This document shows positions 1 through 7,865 of a stretch of 50,677 nt of DNA, one piece after another. Origin of the DNA: Streptomyces europaeiscabiei (GTDB lineage: Bacteria; Actinomycetota; Actinomycetes; Streptomycetales; Streptomycetaceae). How positions within the stretch are numbered: position 1 is the stretch's first letter; every line of letters begins with the position of its first letter. The notes below the pieces were generated by a model. It had not been told where the DNA came from and did not search any database. It saw only the letters and a list, made by a program, of their open reading frames with translations. The translations under genes and the position numbers were made by a program. Location: positions 1 to 50,677 of the forward strand of contig NZ_LRTR01000606.1 of assembly GCF_001550375.1 (NCBI RefSeq). Reading direction: 5' to 3'.

Positions 1-1026
1 GCCCAGCCGGGCGGAGCGGCGTGTGACGGCCTGGGTCCGCGGGCGGCGCAGCAGGTCGTACGAGCGCAACGCCGCGGCCACGTCCGGGGTGCCGTCGAGG
101 CAGTGGGCGAGGGTGACCGCGTCCTCCAGCGCCTGGCACGCACCCTGGCCCAGGTTGGGGGTCATGGCATGGGCCGCGTCGCCCAGCAGTGCGACCCGGC
201 CGCGGACGAAGGAGGGCAGCGGGGGCAGGTCGTACAGGTCGTGTCGGAGCACCGTGTCCGCGGGGACGGCGGCCAGCAGCGTGGGGACGGGATCCGGCCA
301 GGACCCGAACCGGCGTAGCAGTTCGGCGTACTCGGACGAGCCCGAGGCCGCTCCCGCCGGCAGTGAGGCGGTCGCGAAGCAGTACATCCGCCCGCCCGGT
401 AGCGCCGTGTAGCCGAGCCTCGCTCCGCGGCCCCAGATCGCCGCCCCTTCGGAAGGGGGCTCGGCGAGGGGCTCGGTGACCGTGCGCCAGGCCGTGTAAC
501 CGGCGTACCGAGGGCCGGTGGCGTCGGGCCACAGGGCGCGGCGGACCACACTGCGCAGCCCGTCGGCGCCGACGACGAGGTCGGGCCGGGACTCGCCCCT
601 GCGGTGATCGACGACCAGGCCATGGCCGCCGTCGCGGACCACGGACACCTCGCTGCCCGGCCGCAGGCTGTCGGCGGGCAGCGCCTCGGTGAGCACTCTC
701 AACAGGTCCGCGCGGTGCAGGACCACCAGGGGATGGCCGAAGCGGCGCGCCAGCTCCGCGTTGTCCGTACGGGACAGCCAGCGGCCCTGGCGGTCCCGTA
801 CGCCGCCTACGGCCTCGACGGCGCCGAGTGCCCGGACAGCGCCGGCCAGACCGAGCGCCTCAAGCGCGTGCAGCGCGTTCGGCCACAGGGAGATACCGGC
901 GCCGATCTCAGTGAATTCCGGGGACCGTTCGAGCACCTCGACGCGCCAGCCCCGGCGATGCAGGGCCACGGCCGCAGCAAGCCCACCGATCCCGCCGCCG
1001 ACGACGGTCGCGGCGCGCTGCGGCAT
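1..1026 (-). CDS. FAD-dependent monooxygenase (group A flavoprotein), 3' end outside window
   Basis: The frame runs open from an ATG at 1026 to the window edge, about 342 residues, so the C-terminus is missing. The N-terminus carries the dinucleotide-binding glycine motif VVGGGIGGL. A middle DG motif reads LVVGADGLRS, and the distal FAD ribityl motif reads LLGDAAHAMTPNLGQGA. These three in order are the signature of group A aromatic-ring or salicylate-hydroxylase-like NAD(P)H-dependent monooxygenases of about 380-410 residues. FAD is bound tightly and the reductant is normally NADH or NADPH. The substrate cannot be told from sequence. A TTGACA/TGCTAT promoter overlapped by an inverted repeat lies about 105 bp upstream. 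No obvious partner gene is visible on this side. Confidence 0.93.
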   Translation of the reverse strand, partial: MPQRAATVVGGGIGGLAAAVALHRRGWRVEVLERSPEFTEIGAGISLWPNALHALEALGLAGAVRALGAVEAVGGVRDRQGRWLSRTDNAELARRFGHPLVVLHRADLLRVLTEALPADSLRPGSEVSVVRDGGHGLVVDHRRGESRPDLVVGADGLRSVVRRALWPDATGPRYAGYTAWRTVTEPLAEPPSEGAAIWGRGARLGYTALPGGRMYCFATASLPAGAASGSSEYAELLRRFGSWPDPVPTLLAAVPADTVLRHDLYDLPPLPSFVRGRVALLGDAAHAMTPNLGQGACQALEDAVTLAHCLDGTPDVAAALRSYDLLRRPRTQAVTRRSARLG

Positions 1027-1130
1027 GGGTCCTCGCTCTGCGTTCGGGGGCGCCGCCCCCGGTCAAGTGGCCGTCGATCCGGTGCCCGAGTGGCATGCGA
1101 CGCGACGCGGGTCCGGCTGAACAGCGCCCC

Positions 1131-1159
1131 ATAGCAGCATGTCGACAGGTGCCTGTCAA
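1131..1159 (-). promoter_or_regulatory. Sigma-70-type promoter with overlapping operator-like palindrome
   Basis: Read on the minus strand, TTGACA (1159-1154) is followed after exactly 17 bp by TGCTAT (1136-1131), a near-consensus housekeeping promoter facing the monooxygenase gene. The palindrome GACAGG-TG-CCTGTC at 1144-1157 overlaps the -35 element and the spacer, where a bound repressor would block polymerase. The regulator is not obvious within the window. Confidence 0.65.
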
Positions 1160-1316
1160 TCTGACGAGCTGCACCCGGTGCTGCTGAAGAGGCTGCGGGC
1201 GGCCAAGACGCCGGCCCGGTCCCGGCCCAGGACCAGGGCTTCCGGGTCTCCTCGCCGAGCAACGCCGCCGGGGCTCTCCGCGGGTCTGCCTCCAGGGCCG
1301 CGGCGCCCGCGGATCT

Positions 1317-1358
1317 GCGCCGAGGCTCCGGTGGGCGCGCCCACCGGAGCCTCGGCGC
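1317..1358 (-). terminator. Perfect 42-bp palindrome, transcription terminator
   Basis: The arms at 1317-1336 and 1339-1358 are perfectly complementary and begin 2 bp beyond the stop codon of the ferric-reductase-type gene on the minus strand. There is no T-run, as is usual for Streptomyces hairpin terminators. Confidence 0.7.
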
Positions 1359-1360
1359 GG

Positions 1361-2698
1361 TCAGGCCAGACCGAACCGCTCGGCGTGCACCTGGAGGTGG
1401 GGAACCTTCAGTCCGTGCAGGGCGCTGAGCACGGCCGAGGTCATCGCGGGCGGGCCGCAGACGTACACGTCGCGTTCGGTGATGTCGGGGACCAGGGCAC
1501 GGAGGCTCTCCGGCTCGAACGGTGGGCTGCCTTCCCCGGTGCGGCCGGTGAGCAGGTGCAGGCGCCCGCCGAGGTCCGCGACCAGAGTTCGTACCTCGTC
1601 GACCAGCACGGCGTCGTCCTCGCTGCGCACCCGGTAGAGCACGACGACGTCGCCCGCCGGTTCCTCCTCCAGCAGGGCTCGAACCGGTGTGATCCCGACC
1701 CCGCCGGCGATCAGCAGGGCGCCGGGCCGGGTGCGGTGCAGTGAGGTGAACGCCCCGTACGGTCCTTCGACGAACGCGCGGGTCCCGACCGGGAGGTGCC
1801 GCAGGCCGGCGCTGGCGCTGCCGGCCGCCTTGGCCGTCAGGCGCAACGTGCGGCCGTCAGGTGCCGCCGACAGCGAGAACGGATTGGCCAGCCACCAGTG
1901 GTTGTACCCGGGGAACCGCCAGATACAGAACTGGCCCGCCCTGGCCGGCAGCCTGTCGAGATGGCGGCCGGTGACATGCACCGACACCACGTCGTCCGAC
2001 TCCGGCACCACGGCCACGACCTCGAACCGGTGATAGGCGTTGCGCCACAGAGGCATCACGATCCGCCCCGTGACCAGGGCACCGAACGCGAACAGCCACA
2101 GGGCCCACCAGTAGATCATCGCGGGCGTGGAGGAGCTGAAGGTCGTGGTCTCCTGCAACTGGTGGACGAACGCCAGCCCCAGCGCCAGGTACAGCAGCAG
2201 GTGCACTCCGTGCCACGTCTCGTACCGCAGCCTCCGCCTCACCTGTCGGGCGGAGACGGCGGCGACCACGACGACGATCGCCGCGGCCAGCATTCCGAGC
2301 AGGGAGGCCGGCACTCCGGCCAGCGCGAAGAACGTCTTCGTCATCGACGCGTCATCGAGCCGCGCGTAGCCCAGCACCACCAGCACGGCGTGGGTGAGGA
2401 GGGTCCACAGCAGGGTGAAGCCGACCCACCGGTGCCACAGCGTCAACCGGTCCATGCCGATACGGCGGTCGAGCCACGGCAGACGGGCCACCAACAGCAG
2501 TTGGAACAGCATCAGCACGGCGGCGTGCAGGCCGAAGAACTTGGCGACCGTGAGCACCCCGTTCTTGCCGGTACCTGCGGTGAGGAAAAGAACCTCCACG
2601 ATCACCAAGTTGACGATGACGAACGTCCACAGCGCCCAACGCGCCGCGACGACCGGAGGTATGGTGCCCTGTCGCACCTGTGTACTTGTCGCCTCCAC
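1361..2698 (-). CDS. Ferric-reductase-type membrane flavoprotein oxidoreductase
   Basis: This 445-residue protein starts at GTG 2698, preceded by GAGGGGAAAC; the longer frame to 2944 lacks a good ribosome site. The N-terminal half has about six hydrophobic segments of the ferric reductase-like transmembrane type, with histidines suited to haem ligation (for example in RWALWTF...LWHRWVGF...ETWHGVHLLLYLALG). The C-terminal half is an FNR-type module. ANPFSLSAA resembles the FAD-binding RxYS-type segment, GGVGITPVRALLEE is the NAD(P) phosphate site, and VYVCGPPAM is the nicotinamide-side motif. It should pass electrons from cytosolic NAD(P)H across the membrane. The electron acceptor is unknown; ferric iron or an extracytoplasmic flavoprotein are possible. 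It ends at a strong hairpin. Confidence 0.88.
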   Translation of the reverse strand: MEATSTQVRQGTIPPVVAARWALWTFVIVNLVIVEVLFLTAGTGKNGVLTVAKFFGLHAAVLMLFQLLLVARLPWLDRRIGMDRLTLWHRWVGFTLLWTLLTHAVLVVLGYARLDDASMTKTFFALAGVPASLLGMLAAAIVVVVAAVSARQVRRRLRYETWHGVHLLLYLALGLAFVHQLQETTTFSSSTPAMIYWWALWLFAFGALVTGRIVMPLWRNAYHRFEVVAVVPESDDVVSVHVTGRHLDRLPARAGQFCIWRFPGYNHWWLANPFSLSAAPDGRTLRLTAKAAGSASAGLRHLPVGTRAFVEGPYGAFTSLHRTRPGALLIAGGVGITPVRALLEEEPAGDVVVLYRVRSEDDAVLVDEVRTLVADLGGRLHLLTGRTGEGSPPFEPESLRALVPDITERDVYVCGPPAMTSAVLSALHGLKVPHLQVHAERFGLA

Positions 2699-3019
2699 CG
2701 TTTCCCCTCTTGTCCATGTGACGTACTTGCCCGGTACCCGCGCGGTCGCGGGACCCGAGCGTCCCGATCTGAAATACGGCGCCCCTGGGCGGGGCAAGAG
2801 TACGGAACATGGCGAGAAGTTGACCCTACTTGGCCTCGACTGTTCTTGTTCCGCGATCGGCACGCCGGTCGAGCGGACCCCACGTGCCTCATGAGGTGCC
2901 CTGCGATCACTTCGCGGGGCGCCCTCCCCTTTCCTCGACGTCACCCTCGCGCACCCGCAGACAGCCGGACCAGCGGGTCTGCAGCCCTACGCGCCGATGA
3001 CGCCGACGTGATGCGCGGG
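2699..3019. other. 321-bp intergenic region, no gene recognised
   Basis: This lies between two minus-strand genes and should hold the promoter of the ferric-reductase-type gene. I see no clear -10/-35 pair, no strong inverted repeat and no recognisable coding fragment. Confidence 0.4.
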
Positions 3020-4912
3020 TCAGTGACCTAGACAACAGGAACCACCCGATGCGCGCCCGGCGCCCAGCGCTCCCATGCGCCGCGCGTCCGCGGCTCGGGC
3101 CCGGCCCGTTTCCGATCCCGCCTCGTGGACCACCCGTCCGGAGACCAGGGTGTATTGGACCTTGGTGTCGCGGATCTCCTTCACGGGCACCTTGGTGATG
3201 TCCCGGTCGAGGACGACCAGATCGGCCCGTCGGCCCGGCCGAACGGTTCCCGAGTTCCCGTCATGCAGTTGGTGCGCCGCGCCCGCGGTGTGCATGACCA
3301 ACGACTGGGACCGGGTCAGCCCTTCGCGGGCGTTGAGAGGCGGCTGGTTCGCCTCGGGGTTGCTGCGGTCGATCGCGGTGGCGATCTGGGTGAAGGGAAG
3401 CAGCGGGTCGACCGGCCAGTCCGAGCCACCGGCCAGCACGGCCCCCGCCTTGGCCAGGCTGCGAGCCGGGTACAGGCGCGCGTACCGCTCCGGCCCGACG
3501 AAGGGCCGCAGCGCGTCGTTCGTGAACGAGGAGGGCAGCGCCCACTGCAACTGCATGCTGGCCACCACTCCGGCGCGGGCGAAGCGCCGGTAGTCGTCGG
3601 GATGCACCAGTTGGAGGTGGGTGATGGTGTGCCGTCGGCTACGGCAGCCTGGGCGGGCGACGGCCTCGTAGGCGTTCAGGGCCGTGCGTACGGCGCGGTC
3701 GCCGATGGCGTGGGCGTGCAGCTGCCAGCCGTCCGCGTCCAGAGCGCGGACGAGGGCCCGGTAGTCCCGGTCGCTGACGTGCAGAGGGCCGCGGTTGTCG
3801 GTCGGCCTGCCCTGGGCGTCCAGGTACGGGTCCAGCAGGGCGGCACTCTGTGCCGGGAACTCCATCACGCCGTCGAGGAACACCTTGGCCGTGGTCAGCC
3901 GCAGCCCGGCCGGCCCGGCGAACCGCCTGCGCACGTCGCGCAGGAACTCTGCCGCCGCCCTGGGGCTCTTGGCGAGTTCCGCGTCGATCACGAGCGCGGG
4001 GGTGACGCGCTGCGGCAGCAGGCCCTTGGCCATGAGCTCGGCGTAGGTCGTGACGAGATCCTCGCCGCCGGCGGCGTCGAGGAAGGACGTGATGCCCGCG
4101 GCCAGGAGCGCGCCGGCCATCTTGATCTGCGCGGCGAGGATCAGGGCGGGACTGTGCGCAGGGATCACCCGGTTGACGAGTTCTTGGGCGTCGTCCACCA
4201 ACAGACCGGTCGGTTCCCCGTCGGCTCCGCGGACGATCTGTCCGCCCGCGGGGTTGGGGGTCGTGCGGTCGACTCCCGCGAGGGCGAGTGCCCTGCTGTT
4301 GACGAGGCTGTTGTGGAAGTCGGAACCCTGCAGGTAGATCGGTCGTCTGGTGTTCAACGAGTCGAGCAGCGACTTGTCGGCGACGGTGCCCGAGGGCAGC
4401 AGGCCGACGGGGTTCCAGTCGGCCACCTGGAGCCAGCCGTCCGGTTCCTGCGCCGCCGTGGCGTCCAGCATCTCCTGGCGTCTCGCGCGGAACCGCGGAA
4501 CCGTCATACTCGCGTTTCCCAGCGACGGGTTCAGGGACAGCACGGCTGCCCCGAGTGGGTGCATGTGCCCGTCCTGGATGCCCGGCATGACCGTACCGCC
4601 GTCGGGGTCGATGACGACCGTGCGGGGGCCGATACAACGGCGTATGTCCGCGTTTCTTCCGACCGCGAGAATTCTTCCGTCACTGCCGACGGCCACCGCC
4701 TGCGTAGGCGCGCCGCCCTGGGCCGCGGTGAACACCCGTCCGTTCAGCGCCACGGTGGCCACCCGCACCGGGGTCCGGCCGGTCGCGGCCCGGGCGACCG
4801 GGGCGGCACCGGCCACCGCGAGGGCACCCACCCCGGCCACGGCCAGGAACGTCCGCCGGTGCAGCGGGCCGTCCGTGGGTGCCGAGGAGGTGCCGTCGCG
4901 AACATCTGACAT
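3020..4912 (-). CDS. Tat-exported YtcJ-like amidohydrolase
   Basis: The protein has 630 residues from ATG 4912, which has GTGAGGAGT about 8 bp upstream; a GTG five codons earlier is less likely. The N-terminus has a twin-arginine signal (RRTFLAVAGVGALAVAG, then PVARA), so it is folded before export. The mature protein is an amidohydrolase of the Amidohydro_3/YtcJ group. Metal-binding HMHP follows MPGIQDG near residue 116, LHAHAIGDRAVRTAL carries later histidines, and GGSDWPVDPLLPF carries the late aspartate. Members hydrolyse amide or formamide bonds with bound metal; the substrate here is unknown. It is divergent from a LacI-family gene across 114 bp, so that regulator probably controls it. 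A second, gutted member of the same family lies at 16.4 kb. Confidence 0.9.
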   Translation of the reverse strand: MSDVRDGTSSAPTDGPLHRRTFLAVAGVGALAVAGAAPVARAATGRTPVRVATVALNGRVFTAAQGGAPTQAVAVGSDGRILAVGRNADIRRCIGPRTVVIDPDGGTVMPGIQDGHMHPLGAAVLSLNPSLGNASMTVPRFRARRQEMLDATAAQEPDGWLQVADWNPVGLLPSGTVADKSLLDSLNTRRPIYLQGSDFHNSLVNSRALALAGVDRTTPNPAGGQIVRGADGEPTGLLVDDAQELVNRVIPAHSPALILAAQIKMAGALLAAGITSFLDAAGGEDLVTTYAELMAKGLLPQRVTPALVIDAELAKSPRAAAEFLRDVRRRFAGPAGLRLTTAKVFLDGVMEFPAQSAALLDPYLDAQGRPTDNRGPLHVSDRDYRALVRALDADGWQLHAHAIGDRAVRTALNAYEAVARPGCRSRRHTITHLQLVHPDDYRRFARAGVVASMQLQWALPSSFTNDALRPFVGPERYARLYPARSLAKAGAVLAGGSDWPVDPLLPFTQIATAIDRSNPEANQPPLNAREGLTRSQSLVMHTAGAAHQLHDGNSGTVRPGRRADLVVLDRDITKVPVKEIRDTKVQYTLVSGRVVHEAGSETGRARAADARRMGALGAGRASGGSCCLGH

Positions 4913-4977
4913 CTGATAACTCCTCACCCGGCAGCAGTCGTGCCGACTGCCGTCGCCGGGTACGCTGAGTGATTAAG

Positions 4978-5026
4978 GTGTTAACCACAAGCCTTCATGG
5001 GGCTGTTGGGGTGCATGGGGTAACAC
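4978..5026. promoter_or_regulatory. Inverted repeat GTGTTA / TAACAC in divergent promoter region
   Basis: GTGTTA at 4978-4983, within a GGTGTTAACC block, and TAACAC at 5021-5026 face each other in the spacer between the amidohydrolase and the LacI gene. The right arm directly touches the lacI ATG. The placement fits autoregulation and control of the divergent gene, but the arms are short and widely spaced. Confidence 0.35.
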
Positions 5027-6079
5027 ATGACGAGTTCGCGTGTCTGGCGGCGTCCCACGCTCGGCGCCGTGGCGGCACGGGCGGGGGTGTCCACGGCCAC
5101 GGTGTCGAACGCGCTCAACGGCACCGGACGACTGTCCGAGGCGACCAGGCAGCGTGTGCTCGCCGCGGCGCGCGAGGTCGGTCACGCCCCGGCCAGCGCG
5201 GCCCGGGCCCTGGCCCGCGGGAGCACCGGAGTGCTCGGCCTGACCATGACGACGTACGGTGACCTTCCCGTCTCGTACATGGAGATCCCCTATTACGCAC
5301 AACTGACGCTGGGCGCGATGTCGGCGGCGCACGAGCGCGGCTACATGCTCATGGTGATGCCGAGTTCCCTGTCACCGTGGATGTGGCTCAACACGCCGAT
5401 GGACGGCGTCATCCACGTCGGGCCACGGGCCGATGACCCGGTGTCTTCCATCCTGCGGGAGCGGGGTGTCCCGATGGTCACCGACGGCCGCCCGCCCCAG
5501 CCGCACTGGCGCGACGCGTGGGTGGACCCCGACTACGAAGCGGGCCTGCGCCTCCTGCTCGACCACCTCACTGAGGCCGGCGCTCGGCGGATCGCACTCT
5601 CCCAGCCCGTGCACGACGACGAGTACCCACACCTGATCGGACGTGCCTACGCCTCCTGGTGTGCCGACCACGACCTGCCCGCCCTCGTCGAGGAGTACGC
5701 CTCGCTGCCCGACTACTTCACGGCTGAACGGGACGCTGTCAGCCGGTTGCTCAACCGCGATCCACGACCGGACGCCGTCATCGGCGCCTACTCCGACTCC
5801 GGTCACAACATCCTCGCCGCCGCCCGGCACCACGGGCTTCGAGTGCCGCAGGATCTGCTGGTGGCGTGCATCAGTGAGGATCCGGATTACGCGACGACGA
5901 CCCCGCCCGTCACCACGCTGGGTCTCCGCCCGGACCGGGTGAGCGACGAAGCGGTCGACCTGCTGATCGCTCTCGTCAACGCCCGCTGCGGTGTGGACCG
6001 GCATCGGCTCGTGCAGCCGGTCCTGACCCCTCGCCGGTCCACACGACGCCCGGTACGGCGAGAGAACGGCTCACCCTGA
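5027..6079 (+). CDS. LacI-family transcriptional regulator
   Basis: This 350-residue protein has the N-terminal LacI helix-turn-helix followed by the hinge helix: TLGAVAARAGVSTATVSNALN and then ARALARGSTGVLGL. The rest is a periplasmic-binding-protein-like effector domain. It begins at ATG 5027 with only a weak ribosome site, GCATGGGG. It is divergent from the exported amidohydrolase and convergent with the cutinase-type gene. The local inverted repeat suggests control of the amidohydrolase. The effector is unknown; LacI proteins in Streptomyces usually bind sugars or small metabolites. Confidence 0.93.
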   Translation: MTSSRVWRRPTLGAVAARAGVSTATVSNALNGTGRLSEATRQRVLAAAREVGHAPASAARALARGSTGVLGLTMTTYGDLPVSYMEIPYYAQLTLGAMSAAHERGYMLMVMPSSLSPWMWLNTPMDGVIHVGPRADDPVSSILRERGVPMVTDGRPPQPHWRDAWVDPDYEAGLRLLLDHLTEAGARRIALSQPVHDDEYPHLIGRAYASWCADHDLPALVEEYASLPDYFTAERDAVSRLLNRDPRPDAVIGAYSDSGHNILAAARHHGLRVPQDLLVACISEDPDYATTTPPVTTLGLRPDRVSDEAVDLLIALVNARCGVDRHRLVQPVLTPRRSTRRPVRRENGSP

Positions 6080-6104
6080 CCGCAGGCCCGGACCGCGTCG
6101 GCGG

Positions 6105-6123
6105 GGCATGGCCTCGCCATGCC
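6105..6123. terminator. Hairpin GGCATGGC-CTC-GCCATGCC
   Basis: A perfect 8-bp stem with a 3-nt loop lies 25 bp after the LacI stop codon, in the gap between convergent genes. Confidence 0.55.
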
Positions 6124-6143
6124 GTTCGGTCGGCCGGCGACAG

Positions 6144-6184
6144 GCTCGGAGCGCTGCGTGGGCGGGCCGCGGAGCGCTCCGAGC
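6144..6184. terminator. 12-bp stem hairpin between convergent genes
   Basis: Arms GCTCGGAGCGCT (6144-6155) and AGCGCTCCGAGC (6173-6184) form a perfect 12-bp stem with a 17-nt loop. It ends 8 bp before the stop of the convergent hydrolase gene, so it likely terminates that gene. Confidence 0.6.
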
Positions 6185-6191
6185 GGGCCGG

Positions 6192-7529
6192 TCAGAACTG
6201 GCAGGTGTCCATCCAGCGCGTGACCAGGGAGGTGTTGTTCTTGTCGGCGTCACGTAGGGGACCGCACAGGAACGGGCTGAAGCGGGTGTCGGCGCGCAGC
6301 CAGTGGCTGAGGAACGACACGATCCACTTGCCCTGCTTGGCCTTGTTGCCGGAGCCCGTCATCGGGCACAGATGGTCTCCGGGAACCTCGATGTAGAGCT
6401 TCTCGGCCTGGGACATGGAGTTGTACCAGGGCAGCGCGTAGGTGTTGCCGTGGGCGACAGGGTCGCTTTGGCAGGTCAGGAAGAACGTGGGTTCGGTGAC
6501 TGCGGAGAAGTTCGTGTTCGGGAGGTAGGGGGCTGTGGGCACGCCCGCCCGGAAGCGTGAGTCGTCCCGCAGCGCCGCCATGACGCCACCGCCGCCCATC
6601 GAGTGACCGACCGCGCCCAGCGTGCCGTTGACCTTCCCCGATATCGGGTTGCCGGTGGCGTTGCCGAGCGCGAGCAGCTGGGTGCCGGCGGCGGTGATCT
6701 GGCGGCCGCGCGATTCGGGATCGTCGGTGAGTGTGTTGGTTCCGACGTTGATGACGACGAAGCCCCAGGAGGCGAGGCGGGGTGCGAGCCACTGCAGGTT
6801 CTGTTGTGTGCCCTGATAGCCCGGCATCAGTACGACGCCCGGATACGAGCCACTGTCCGTGGGGTACGTGACCGTGCCGGAGCCGAACCCGGTCGGGCCG
6901 GGAACGGTGTAGGTGGCGGTGGTCAGCGGCCCGTTGGCGGCTTCGAGGGAAGCGGTCGTCGGGTCCGGGATCCCGTTGCCCGGAGGAGTGGCGCCGCCGG
7001 AGCCGTACACCTGGAACTCCCACAGCGAGTAGCCGTAGGCGGTGCCGCGCCGGGTGCCGTGGATGCGGACGTACCGGCCGTTGCCGTCCACGTCGAGGGT
7101 CTGCACGCCGCCGGTGCTGGTCGTGGTCGAGTGGATGGTGGTCCAGGACGTGCCGTTGTCGGAGGTCTGGATCTGGAACGCGCGCCCGTAGGCGCTCTCC
7201 CAGCGCAGCACGACTTGGCTGATGGTGGCGGTGGTGCCCAGATCCACGCTCAGCCACTGCGGATCTCCGAACGCGCTCGACCAGCGCGTCCCGGTGTTGC
7301 CGTCCACCGCCGCAGACGCGGAGGTGGACTCGTTCTCGGTGGACGAGGCGGTCGCGGGTCTGCCCTGGGACAGCAGGTCGGCGGCGGCCGCCGCCGTCGG
7401 CGGGGCGACGGCTGTCAGCAGGGCCAGCGCCAGGCCGATGACCGTTGTCAGGGCGATCAGAGCCGTCATGGCACGGGGCCGGCTCCGTAACTGCCCGGTC
7501 GTGTTCGATGAAGGACTGGATGGACTCAC
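6192..7529 (-). CDS. Secreted polyester hydrolase/cutinase-type enzyme with N-terminal discoidin-like (F5/8C, CBM32) module
   Basis: This 445-residue protein starts at GTG 7529, with CGGAGGTATTCCC just upstream. Residues 1-49 are a Sec signal. Residues 50-176 form a coagulation-factor-5/8-type jelly roll (RPATASSTEN, RWSSAFGDPQWLSVDLG, WEFQVYGSG). A proline/glycine linker leads to an alpha/beta hydrolase closely resembling Thermobifida-type cutinases. It has the oxyanion segment MPGYQGT, nucleophile Ser310 in GHSMGGGG, Asp356 in CQSDPVAH, and His386 in GDHLCPM. The C-terminal pattern DTRFSPFLCGP...DTCQF matches the cutinase end and its disulphide cysteines. Likely acts outside the cell on polyester or ester polymers such as cutin. 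Polyethylene terephthalate activity is possible but untested. Confidence 0.9.
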   Translation of the reverse strand: MSPSSPSSNTTGQLRSRPRAMTALIALTTVIGLALALLTAVAPPTAAAAADLLSQGRPATASSTENESTSASAAVDGNTGTRWSSAFGDPQWLSVDLGTTATISQVVLRWESAYGRAFQIQTSDNGTSWTTIHSTTTSTGGVQTLDVDGNGRYVRIHGTRRGTAYGYSLWEFQVYGSGGATPPGNGIPDPTTASLEAANGPLTTATYTVPGPTGFGSGTVTYPTDSGSYPGVVLMPGYQGTQQNLQWLAPRLASWGFVVINVGTNTLTDDPESRGRQITAAGTQLLALGNATGNPISGKVNGTLGAVGHSMGGGGVMAALRDDSRFRAGVPTAPYLPNTNFSAVTEPTFFLTCQSDPVAHGNTYALPWYNSMSQAEKLYIEVPGDHLCPMTGSGNKAKQGKWIVSFLSHWLRADTRFSPFLCGPLRDADKNNTSLVTRWMDTCQF

Positions 7530-7865
7530 GGGAATACCTCCGGAGAAGCGGTGAGAGCACGGTGACTGGACAGGCGAGATACGCACCGCACTGTGAACAC
7601 TGCCGGAGTACGCCGGAAGGTGAACCCTCACCGTGCGGAAACTGGGCAAATCGATGGACCTCCTCCTGATCGGGGCGGGCCGAAGCGGTTGAAGAGCGGG
7701 TCATCCCTGTTACCGACAACTGGTGGGCGCGCACGATCGCCGTGGGCTGAGGCTGCGCCGATGCCGACGTGCCGAGGCCGACGCCATGGTCGGTGCCGTT
7801 GGTCGATCCGGGCTGTGCCACCACGGTGGTGGACCACATCACAGCCGCGGGCGACCGGCTACCGG
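7530..7865. other. 336-bp intergenic region, no gene recognised
   Basis: It should carry the promoter of the cutinase-type gene and the end of the upstream esterase transcript. I see only short inverted repeats (GGTGA-ACCC-TCACC at 7619-7632; CCACCA-CGG-TGGTGG at 7818-7832) and no coding fragment. Confidence 0.4.
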
